6,878 bases of DNA from Kordia sp964351775 (GTDB lineage Bacteria > Bacteroidota > Bacteroidia > Flavobacteriales > Flavobacteriaceae). This document shows positions 1 through 6,845 of this stretch, piece after piece. Location: assembly GCA_964351775.1 (NCBI GenBank), contig CAYGPQ010000151.1, forward strand, positions 1 to 6,878, read 5' to 3'. Position 1 is the stretch's first letter. Each line of letters begins with the position of its first letter. Under the pieces are notes generated by a model, which worked only from the letters and a program-made list of their open reading frames with translations, had not been told where the DNA came from and searched no databases. A program made the position numbers and the translations under genes.

Positions 1-56
1 ATTTAGCATTTCATAGCACTTTTACATTTAATATTTATAATTTAAACTTTTACATT
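1..56. other. AT-rich non-coding tail with a 12-bp direct repeat
   Basis: This stretch lies downstream of the exported-protein gene. The 12-mer ACTTTTACATTT occurs at 18-29 and again at 46-57, a 28-bp period, with the second copy touching the stop codon (57-59). I see no G+C-rich hairpin that would make a convincing intrinsic terminator, and the short minus-strand ATGs here run straight into stops. Transcription termination or the next gene must lie beyond the window edge. Confidence 0.55.
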
Positions 57-3000
57 TTATTGATGCCCAATGTGACAACCACATCCTGGTCTTGAAAAAC
101 TGTTCGATTCTTCATGCCAAGGAAATGCCGCATTGTATTTGTTATTTTCCCAATAGAATTGAGAACGTTCTTTTTCTTCGTTTCCAACTTCATTCATCGT
201 TTCTGTATCGTATAAACGACCATTAATCATGGTATGCGTGATACTTTCGGTATTTCTAATATTGTCTAAAGGATTTTTAGTTAGGATGATTAAATCTGCT
301 AGTTTTCCAACTTTTAATGAACCAATATCGTTTCCAGCGCCAATGTATTCTGCCGGATTGATCGTTGCCGTTTTTAACGCTTCCATGGGCGACATTCCGC
401 CTTGTTCCATCATCCAAAGTTCCCAATGAGCGCCGAGTCCTTGCAATTGTCCGTGCGCGCCTAAGTTTACTTTTACACCTTTGTCTGACAATGCTTTCAC
501 GGTTTCAGATGTTAAGATATGTCCATTTTTATATTCTTCATCAGGAATCATTGTACGATGTCTTGCGCGAGCATCAATAATTCCTCTTGGGGTATATTTT
601 AATAGTTTTTCATTTTCCCAAACATTTGTTTTTTCATACCAGTAGTATTCACCATTGATACCGCCATAATTTACAATCAATGTTGGTGTATATCCTGTTT
701 TACTATTTCCCCATAATTCCAACACATCTTTGTAGACTGGCGATACAGGAATGTTGTGTTCCACACCAGTATGTCCATCCATAATCATCGTCATGTTGTG
801 ATAAAAGGTAGATCCGCCTTCCGGAACCACAAAAATGCCTTCTTCACGTGCGGCTTGTAATATTTGTTGGCGCTGATCACGGCGTGGCTGATTGTAGCTT
901 TTGACTGATAATGCGCCAAATGCTTTGGTACGTCTGATCGAGGATCGTGCATCTTCCAAGTTGTTGACAACGGCTTTGAAATCGCCATCAGCTCCATATA
1001 AGATAAATCCAGTAGAGTAGAGTCGTGGACCTACTAAGGTTCCATTTTTAACCAATTCAGATAAAGCAAAAACGGTTTCCGTATTCGCAGATGGATCGTG
1101 CGAAGTTGTCACTCCAAATGCTAAGTTCGCATAGAATTGCCAATGCTTTTGAGTCGTTAAACCATAACGGAAAGCGCCAATGTGTGCATGTGCATCTACC
1201 ATTCCAGGCATGATGGTTTTTCCTGTCATGTCGTACGTTTTTGTTCCCGTTGGAACTTTTACATCAGCCGCATTTCCAATGGCTTCAATACGATTGTCTT
1301 TGATGAGAATCGTTCCTTTTTCAATGACTTCTTCATTTTCCATCGTGATGATTCTCGCATTTAAGAATGCAATGCGTCCATTGGGTTTGTCTGTTTTTAG
1401 TTTTAAATTGATCTTGATTCCTTCCGTAGTGAGTTCAGGAGTTTTTTCAGGTGAACCTTCTAAAAAGGTAAATCTATTTTTTATTTCATTTGAAAAGTAT
1501 TCGTCTCCTAATGTCCACATCACTTTTTTGCTGTTTGACGACCAATGTAAGTTGACACCAGCATCTTTGGCAATTTGTGCCACAGGAAATGCTTTTGTTT
1601 TGTTGTCTAAATCTATCGTTTGACCTGTTGTGGTCATTGGTGCCACATACGCTTTGTGCAATTGTGAAAACGCAATCCATTTGTTGTCTGGACTTGGTAC
1701 TAATCTGTTTGCATATTTTGACGTAAAGTGTGTGCGTTTGTCATTTCCTTGAAGATTTACACTATGCAACGATTTGATGAGATTTCCAAAATACGTTCCA
1801 CCAGTTTGCATAAAGATGCGTGTTCCATCTGCTGAAAAGATTGGATATTCGCCTTGATCTGTCACGAATTTTGAATCGCTACCATTTGCTTTCATCGTAT
1901 AGATTCCCGCATTTTTAGCAAAGGTAAATCCTTGATCGCTGTTTCCGCGTTCTTTTCGGTATACGATATGTTTGCCATCGGGAGAAAAAGAAGGCGTTCT
2001 ATAACTTCCTTTGTCAGAAGTTAGTTGTGTAGAATTTCCACCATTTACTGAGATTTTTCGAACTGAACCTAAATTCAGATCATTCCAAGTCACATATACA
2101 ATTTCTTTTCCGTCAGGCGAAAAACTAGGCTCTGACTCGAAATCTGTTCCATTGGTAATTCTTTTTGGGGTTCCATTCGGTAATTTTTTCTTCCATAAAT
2201 AACCAACCGCATTGAATACCAACGTTTTCCCATCGGGAGCAGTGACGGCTTGCCGAATTACTTTTGCATCAAATGTATCTGGCGAAACAGGCGTATCAAA
2301 CGAAACTGCTTCTGCAATTTTGATCGTTGCATCTACCTTGAAAGGAATGTTGGTTACTTTTAAGGAATTGATGTCAATTTTGTGAATTTTTCCACCAGCC
2401 CAAAACACAATTTCGTTGTTATTCGGCATCCAGCTAAAGTTTGGATAGACCCCAAATATTGCCCACGCTTCCTGCTGATCTTTGTCTAAAGCATCATATA
2501 AAGGCCATTCTTCGCCTGTTATTAGATCGTGTAGATATAAAACTGATTTTGTACGCACTCTTTTGATGAATGCTAGTTTTTTTCCATCTTTTGATATTTG
2601 AGGACGCGAAGCGCCACCAGGTCCGCCCGTAACTTGTGTTGTTTTTCCTGTTTCAAAATCATAGCGTTTGATGACATAGATTTGCTTGTTTGGATCTTTG
2701 TTGTATTGAAAAAATCCGCCAGCATACATATCTTCACTGTAATATAAGTAGCGTCCATCGGGAGAAACAGACGGTTCGTTGACGTCTTGTTGATCGTTTT
2801 TCTTTTTGGTTAATTGCAAACCAGATCCGCCAGTAATGTGATATTGCCAAATTTCTCCTGCGCCAAGTGATCTTCCTGATGTAAAGTGCTTTCGGGCAAC
2901 AAACGAATTCCCATCGGGCATCCATGTTGAGTTATTTAATAATCGAAAACTTTCTTTCGTAATTTGTTTTGCATCTGATCCATCAGCATTCATTACCCAA

Positions 3001-3347
3001 ATGTTATCGCCGCCGCCAGCATCACTTGTAAATAGAATTTTTGATCCATCGGGACTGAAATGCGGTTGTACTTCAAACGGAATTCCTGTGCGTAAAACCT
3101 TGGCATTTCCACCAGAAATTGGTACGCTGTATATATCACCTAACATGTCAAATACGATGGTTTTTCCGTCTGGACTTACATCCAAATTCATCCATGTACC
3201 TTCGGTTGTGGTAAATTTATGGTCTTTATAATTGAAGTCTCCTGTTGGATTGGAAACATCCCATTTTTCTGTATCAGTTTTGTCTTGAGCAACTAATATG
3301 CACGAAAAGAAAAGTCCTAATAGGACGGAAAGATTGGTTCTTAACAT
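57..3347 (-). CDS. Exported TolB/PD40 beta-propeller plus amidohydrolase-family protein
   Basis: Seen: 1096 residues. A signal peptide covers about residues 1-20, with a hydrophobic core at 7-19 and probable cleavage after VA20 before Q21. Twelve PD40-like turns (SPDG or variants) begin at residues 58, 98, 143, 195, 252, 307, 370, 410, 455, 505, 552 and 603, fitting two six-bladed propellers. An amidohydrolase domain follows (about 656-1048), with DAHAH at 718-722, a candidate bridging lysine K816, VEHN at 863-866, GAHG at 963-966 and the closing GKLADLIIL segment at 1014-1022. The tail ends in CGCH. Known: such fusions are common in Bacteroidota and annotated only as amidohydrolases; propellers usually mediate binding or gate access. 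Inferred: a periplasmic or surface metal-dependent hydrolase acting on a peptide-like or cyclic amide substrate; the substrate is unknown. No type IX secretion C-terminal domain is visible. The start follows an A-rich leader without a Shine-Dalgarno and gives an intact signal peptide. It is separated from aceA by a terminator, so it is probably transcribed alone. Confidence 0.9.
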   Translation of the reverse strand: MLRTNLSVLLGLFFSCILVAQDKTDTEKWDVSNPTGDFNYKDHKFTTTEGTWMNLDVSPDGKTIVFDMLGDIYSVPISGGNAKVLRTGIPFEVQPHFSPDGSKILFTSDAGGGDNIWVMNADGSDAKQITKESFRLLNNSTWMPDGNSFVARKHFTSGRSLGAGEIWQYHITGGSGLQLTKKKNDQQDVNEPSVSPDGRYLYYSEDMYAGGFFQYNKDPNKQIYVIKRYDFETGKTTQVTGGPGGASRPQISKDGKKLAFIKRVRTKSVLYLHDLITGEEWPLYDALDKDQQEAWAIFGVYPNFSWMPNNNEIVFWAGGKIHKIDINSLKVTNIPFKVDATIKIAEAVSFDTPVSPDTFDAKVIRQAVTAPDGKTLVFNAVGYLWKKKLPNGTPKRITNGTDFESEPSFSPDGKEIVYVTWNDLNLGSVRKISVNGGNSTQLTSDKGSYRTPSFSPDGKHIVYRKERGNSDQGFTFAKNAGIYTMKANGSDSKFVTDQGEYPIFSADGTRIFMQTGGTYFGNLIKSLHSVNLQGNDKRTHFTSKYANRLVPSPDNKWIAFSQLHKAYVAPMTTTGQTIDLDNKTKAFPVAQIAKDAGVNLHWSSNSKKVMWTLGDEYFSNEIKNRFTFLEGSPEKTPELTTEGIKINLKLKTDKPNGRIAFLNARIITMENEEVIEKGTILIKDNRIEAIGNAADVKVPTGTKTYDMTGKTIMPGMVDAHAHIGAFRYGLTTQKHWQFYANLAFGVTTSHDPSANTETVFALSELVKNGTLVGPRLYSTGFILYGADGDFKAVVNNLEDARSSIRRTKAFGALSVKSYNQPRRDQRQQILQAAREEGIFVVPEGGSTFYHNMTMIMDGHTGVEHNIPVSPVYKDVLELWGNSKTGYTPTLIVNYGGINGEYYWYEKTNVWENEKLLKYTPRGIIDARARHRTMIPDEEYKNGHILTSETVKALSDKGVKVNLGAHGQLQGLGAHWELWMMEQGGMSPMEALKTATINPAEYIGAGNDIGSLKVGKLADLIILTKNPLDNIRNTESITHTMINGRLYDTETMNEVGNEEKERSQFYWENNKYNAAFPWHEESNSFSRPGCGCHIGHQ
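1975..3053 (-). repeat. Propeller-blade coding repeats (CCCGATGG core)
   Basis: The 8-mer CCATCGGG, read on the plus strand, occurs exactly five times inside the exported-protein gene: 1975-1982, 2230-2237, 2755-2762, 2911-2918 and 3046-3053. On the coding strand each is CCC GAT GG and encodes the Pro-Asp-Gly turn of a PD40 blade. Two copies (1975 and 2755) are followed by the same GAGAAA, extending the identity. Other blades use different codons (for example around 2119 and 3165). This is repetition within the coding sequence that mirrors protein repeats; it is not a mobile or CRISPR repeat. Confidence 0.75.
3288..3347 (-). other. Sec signal peptide of the propeller-amidohydrolase
   Basis: Residues 1-20 show a short basic start (MLRTN), an uninterrupted hydrophobic core (LSVLLGLFFSCILVA) and a small residue before Q21, the Ala-Gln junction often seen in Flavobacteriaceae exported proteins. 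Mature protein would begin QDKTDTEKWD. A cysteine at residue 16 sits after FFS, which is a poor lipobox, so signal peptidase I cleavage is favoured over lipidation. The signal fixes the start codon at 3347. Confidence 0.8.
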
Positions 3348-3354
3348 TTGGTTT

Positions 3355-3386
3355 TCAGATTTAATCTTCTAAAGTAGTTAATCTGA
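3355..3386 (-). promoter_or_regulatory. Inverted repeat and weak -7-like motif upstream of the exported gene
   Basis: An inverted repeat TCAGAT (3355-3360) / ATCTGA (3381-3386) with a 20-bp spacer sits 8-39 bp upstream of the start codon at 3347. The arms extend imperfectly to TCAGATTTAA and TTAATCTGA. Between them the minus strand reads TACTTTAG (3369-3376), one mismatch from the Bacteroidota -7 consensus TAnnTTTG. No TTG -33 element is visible at the usual 17-21 bp upstream. It could be a promoter with an operator, or a chance AT-rich palindrome. No Shine-Dalgarno is present between it and the start. The rest of the gap (3387-3481) shows nothing else I can support. Confidence 0.25.
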
Positions 3387-3481
3387 TGTTAATATTTCTT
3401 AAAAGCGTGTTAAGGTGTTTCGGGAAAGTCTTAAAAATAAGGCATCTCTGACATATTGAAACAGATTCGTTTTGGATTGTG

Positions 3482-3514
3482 AAAAAAGCGCAAGTTTTTT
3501 GACTTGCGCTTTTT
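3482..3514 (-). terminator. Bidirectional intrinsic terminator after aceA
   Basis: A perfect 13-bp stem is formed by 3483-3495 and 3502-3514, with a G+C-containing core GCGCAAGT / ACTTGCGC and a 6-nt loop (3496-3501). On the minus strand the stem is followed by six T residues (3487 down to 3482), partly within the stem. The structure begins 30 nt beyond the aceA stop codon, as expected for the end of an aceBA transcript. On the plus strand the right arm also ends in five T residues, so it could stop transcription in both directions. It insulates the downstream exported-protein gene from aceA. Confidence 0.88.
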
Positions 3515-3544
3515 AAATATAGCTTGTATTTTATTTGGTATTAT

Positions 3545-5173
3545 TTATGCAAGTGCAGGTACTTTTTCTTCAACTTTTGTAGTTGCAGAAAGTTCAAATT
3601 GATTGGAAGTATTATTTTCTCCACTTGCTTTTAACGCTTTTTCTCCTGCGAAGAATGTTTTATGGTCGTCACCAAGATCTGAACCTGCCATTCTTTGATG
3701 TTTTACACAAGAAACTCCTTTTCTAATTTCTTGTCTTTGAACACTTTTTACATACGCCAACATGCCTTCTTTGCCAAAGTATCCTTTTGTTAAATTGTTC
3801 ATGTGAAGCGCTGTTGTATGGTATGTTGGCAAGGTAATTAGGTGATGAAAAATTCCAGCTTCTCTTGCGCTATCTAGTTGGAAAGTTTTAATTTTTTCAT
3901 CTGCACGATGACATAATTCTGAACCATCATATTGTGCATCCATTAAATTGTTTCTATCATACGCAGTCATATTTTCTCCTTCGGCGAGCATTTCTTCATA
4001 CACTTGATTTCGAAAGTTCAGTGTCCAGTTGAATGATGGAGAGTTATTATATACCAATTTTGCATTTGGAATCACCTCTTTAATTCTGTTGACCATGTGT
4101 GCAATTTGCTTCACGTTTGGAGTTGGTGTTTCAATCCATAAAAGGTCTGCGCCATTTTGAAGACTTGTAATACAATCTAATACCACTCTATCAATATTAG
4201 AACCTTCTTTAAATTTGTATAATCCATTTGCTAATCGAATAGGACGCACTAATTTTCCATTTCTTTTGAGTAATACATCGTCTTCTTTTGCATGATCAAT
4301 AGCGATTTCTTCTGCTTCCACAAACGCTAAATATTGAGAGGCTAAATCTCCTGTTTCTTGACTTACGGGAAGCTTTTGAGTTAAACCAGCACCTTCAGAA
4401 TCTGTTCTTGCAACAATAATTCCGTCGTCAATTCCTAATTCTAGAAAAGCATATCGTATCGCATTTAGCTTTGCAATAAAATCTTCATGCGGTACGGTAA
4501 CTTTACCATCTTGATGTCCACATTGTTTTGCGTCTGATACTTGATTTTCTATTTGAATGGCACATGCACCCGCTTGAATCATTTGTTTGGCTAGTAAATA
4601 CGTAGCTTCTTCGTTCCCAAAACCAGCATCAATATCAGCAATGATTGGAACTATATGTGTTTCAAAATTATCAATTTGATTTTGTACATCTTCTCCGTTT
4701 TCTAGTCTTTTAAATAAATCATTGAGTTCTATGGCATCTGCTTGACGCAAGAAGTCGTAAATTTCTTTTATGAGTGATGAAACGGCTGTTTTTTCGTGCA
4801 TGGATTGATCGGGTAATGGACCAAATTCTGAGCGTAGTGCTGCAACCATCCATCCCGAAAGGTATAAGTATTTTTTGTCCGTAGTTTTGTGATGTTTTTT
4901 GACGGCGATCATTTTTTGTTGAGCCACAAAACCATGCCAGCAACCGAGCGATTGTGTATATTTTGATGAATCTGCATCGTATGCCGCCATATCTTTTCGC
5001 ATCATATTTGCGGTATAGGCAGCAATATCTAACCCTGTTTTAAAGCGATTTTGAATAACCATTCTTGCAGCACTTTCAGATTGTATTGCATTCCAAGTTT
5101 CCCCGTATTTTTTTTTGAGGTTTTGTACAGTCTGTAATGCAGAACTATAGCTTGTTTGTGATAAAATTTTCAT
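3545..5173 (-). CDS. aceA: Isocitrate lyase (long, Pseudomonas-like form)
   Basis: It cleaves isocitrate to succinate and glyoxylate, the first step of the glyoxylate shunt, in the cytoplasm. Seen in 542 residues: SGW at 106-108, the Mg-binding segment ADIDAGFG at 179-186, the catalytic loop KQCGH at 216-220 (C218 is the presumed acid/base cysteine), ARTDS at 255-259, WIETPTP at 346-352 and NNSPSFNW at 376-383. Known: the E. coli enzyme is about 430 residues with KKCGH. The longer form with KQCGH, and with extra sequence between the ARTDS and IETP regions, matches from memory the roughly 530-residue Pseudomonas enzyme, with very similar stretches throughout. Odd: about 16 residues (527-542, Lys/Glu/Ala-rich) follow the NQF where the Pseudomonas type ends. 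The start at 5173 has no Shine-Dalgarno but an A-rich leader, and aligns with the family N-terminus. It lies 73 bp downstream of aceB, probably cotranscribed, with a terminator behind it. Methylisocitrate lyase is excluded by the length and motifs. Confidence 0.97.
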   Translation of the reverse strand: MKILSQTSYSSALQTVQNLKKKYGETWNAIQSESAARMVIQNRFKTGLDIAAYTANMMRKDMAAYDADSSKYTQSLGCWHGFVAQQKMIAVKKHHKTTDKKYLYLSGWMVAALRSEFGPLPDQSMHEKTAVSSLIKEIYDFLRQADAIELNDLFKRLENGEDVQNQIDNFETHIVPIIADIDAGFGNEEATYLLAKQMIQAGACAIQIENQVSDAKQCGHQDGKVTVPHEDFIAKLNAIRYAFLELGIDDGIIVARTDSEGAGLTQKLPVSQETGDLASQYLAFVEAEEIAIDHAKEDDVLLKRNGKLVRPIRLANGLYKFKEGSNIDRVVLDCITSLQNGADLLWIETPTPNVKQIAHMVNRIKEVIPNAKLVYNNSPSFNWTLNFRNQVYEEMLAEGENMTAYDRNNLMDAQYDGSELCHRADEKIKTFQLDSAREAGIFHHLITLPTYHTTALHMNNLTKGYFGKEGMLAYVKSVQRQEIRKGVSCVKHQRMAGSDLGDDHKTFFAGEKALKASGENNTSNQFELSATTKVEEKVPALA

Positions 5174-5206
5174 AATTTTGTGATACGTTATTTTTATTAA
5201 TAATTA

Positions 5207-5248
5207 GATCCTGTTGATTGTTGCCGCAATCGCAGGATTGTTTTTTTT
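5207..5248 (+). other. Hairpin with T8 tract between aceB and aceA
   Basis: The gap holds a nested stem-loop. Outer arms ATCCTG (5208-5213) and CAGGAT (5233-5238) enclose inner arms GATTG (5216-5220) and CAATC (5227-5231) around a 6-nt loop. On the plus strand it is followed by TG and eight T residues (5241-5248), the form of an intrinsic terminator pointing against the genes. On the minus (sense) strand the A8 run precedes the hairpin, overlapping the aceB stop codon, and no T-run follows, so it should not block aceB-to-aceA readthrough. It might end antisense transcription or act in the aceBA mRNA as a processing or stability element; the role is inferred. Confidence 0.55.
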
Positions 5249-6845
5249 AAATGTATTTGTATGCTGGAAGCGTTAAGAATTCTTCAAATTTTTCCGATAG
5301 TACTAATTTGTCAAAAAGCTCCATTGCCAGCTTGAATTTGCTATTTTTTATATTTTCTTCTCCAATTTCTGTAATTATTTTTTCTATTTCATCATCAAAT
5401 AGATCTATGTAAAGTTCCATGTCAAATTTTCTTCCATCTTCAAGAATCACTTCATTTTTTAGCCATTGCCATACTTGTGTTCTTGAAATTTCGGCAGTTG
5501 CTGCATCTTCCATTAAGTTGTAAAGTGCAACTGCGCCGTGACCTCGCAACCATGCTTCTGTATATAAAATTCCAACGTTGATATTTTTCCGAATTCCCGC
5601 TTCGGTAACGGTACCTTTTGGAAGCTCCACTAAATCGTTTTCTGTAATGTGAACATCGTCGCGAGTTATATGAAGTTGGTTCGGAGTTTGCATGTATTTA
5701 TTAAATTCTGCCATCGCTATTGTAACTAATGCCGGATGCGCAACCCAGGTACCATCATGTCCATTTTTAACTTCACGCTCTTTGTCTTTTCTCACTTTTT
5801 CCAGTGCGGCTGCATTTTCTTTTTCCTTATTTTTTATTGGAATTTGAGCAGCCATTCCGCCAATAGCAAGAATTCCGCGTTTGTGGCAACGTTGAATCAC
5901 CAATTTGGAATACGCATCCATGAATGGAGTTGTCATCGTAACTTGATCACGATTTGGCACTACAAAATTAGGGTGATTTCTAAATTTTTTGATGTATGAA
6001 AAAATGTAATCCCAACGTCCACAGTTTAAGCCTACAATGTGATCTTTTAATTCATAAATAATTTCGTCCAACTGAAAACTTGCCGTAATGGTTTCTACTA
6101 AAACTGTTGCTTTGAATGTTCCTTTAGGTATGTTTAGATAGTTTTGCGCAAATACAAAGACTTCATTCCACCAACGCGCTTCTGTATAGTGTTCTAACTT
6201 TGGCAAGTAAAAGTATGGAGCCGTATCATTTTTTAGTAAAATTTTTGTGTTATGGAATACATACAGTCCAAAATCAACCAAGCTTCCTGAAACTTCTTCG
6301 TTGTCAATTACTAAGTGCCTTTCATTTAGGTGTAAACCTCTTGGTCTTACTAAAAGTACCGCAGTTTCATTGTTTAATTTGTATGATTTTCCTCGTTTTA
6401 CATCTTCTAAAGAAATGGTTTTTGTGTTAGCATCGCGTAAATTTTGCTGACCTTCCATAGCGTTTTGCCAAGTAGGAGCATTGCTGTCTTCTAAATCTGC
6501 CATGAAGGTTTTTGCTCCAGAATTTAGCGCGTTGATAATCATTTTTCTGTTTACAGGTCCTGTAATTTCTACGCGTCGGTCTTGAAGATCTTTTGGAATT
6601 TCTCCAGCGATCCAATCACTTTCTCTTATGGTTTTTGTTTCAACAGGAAATTCAGGAAACTTTCCAGTGTCAAAAACTTTTTGTTGTGCTTCACGATTTT
6701 TTAGTAAGCTTACTCGTTTGGCATTAAAGTTTTCATGCAGTGCTGTGATAAATTCTAAAGCTTCATCTGTTAAAATTTCAGGATAGTAATTTTTTACTTG
6801 TTTCCCGAACTGAATTTTTGATTGATTTAAAAGTGTGTGTGCCAT
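5247..6845 (-). CDS. aceB: Malate synthase A
   Basis: It condenses glyoxylate with acetyl-CoA and water to malate and CoA, the second step of the glyoxylate shunt, in the cytoplasm. Seen: 532 residues, about the length of E. coli AceB. The malate synthase signature is complete at 267-282 (KDHIVGLNCGRWDYIF). VRPRG at 166-170 carries the presumed catalytic arginine R167. E251 and D279 are the likely Mg ligands, and D447 in LMEDAATAE (444-452) is the presumed catalytic base, placed by analogy with E. coli malate synthase A. FMADLEDS lies at 114-121 and NGHDGTWVAHP at 361-371. The roughly 720-residue G isoform is excluded by length. The start at 6845 is the only sensible one: an upstream in-window ATG on this strand runs directly into TAA. 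The order aceB-aceA matches enterobacteria, but no aceK follows. It is presumably the first gene of the unit; anything further upstream is outside the window. Confidence 0.97.
   Translation of the reverse strand: MAHTLLNQSKIQFGKQVKNYYPEILTDEALEFITALHENFNAKRVSLLKNREAQQKVFDTGKFPEFPVETKTIRESDWIAGEIPKDLQDRRVEITGPVNRKMIINALNSGAKTFMADLEDSNAPTWQNAMEGQQNLRDANTKTISLEDVKRGKSYKLNNETAVLLVRPRGLHLNERHLVIDNEEVSGSLVDFGLYVFHNTKILLKNDTAPYFYLPKLEHYTEARWWNEVFVFAQNYLNIPKGTFKATVLVETITASFQLDEIIYELKDHIVGLNCGRWDYIFSYIKKFRNHPNFVVPNRDQVTMTTPFMDAYSKLVIQRCHKRGILAIGGMAAQIPIKNKEKENAAALEKVRKDKEREVKNGHDGTWVAHPALVTIAMAEFNKYMQTPNQLHITRDDVHITENDLVELPKGTVTEAGIRKNINVGILYTEAWLRGHGAVALYNLMEDAATAEISRTQVWQWLKNEVILEDGRKFDMELYIDLFDDEIEKIITEIGEENIKNSKFKLAMELFDKLVLSEKFEEFLTLPAYKYI

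Noticed and set aside
1180..1623. Plus-strand open frame of 147 codons
   Set aside because: It lies wholly antisense to the amidohydrolase domain and linker of the well-supported minus-strand gene. It has no recognisable motif or start context and is a shadow of that coding sequence.
1975..3053. Recurring CCATCGGG 8-mers considered as a CRISPR-like or dispersed regulatory repeat
   Set aside because: All five copies are in the same reading frame and encode the Pro-Asp-Gly turn of propeller blades, with irregular spacing and no conserved flanks.
3300..3302. Possible lipoprotein cysteine C16 of the exported protein
   Set aside because: The preceding residues LFFS do not fit a lipobox, and the hydrophobic core continues past the cysteine to a better signal peptidase I site at A20-Q21.
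3387..3481. Search of the gap for a small gene, riboswitch or tRNA
   Set aside because: No open frame with a plausible start, no cloverleaf and no conserved riboswitch core could be recognised.
5736..5999. Plus-strand open frame of 87 codons with Phe-rich hydrophobic stretches
   Set aside because: It is antisense to conserved malate synthase sequence. The hydrophobicity reflects reversed Lys/Glu-rich codons (AAA and GAA read as TTT and TTC).
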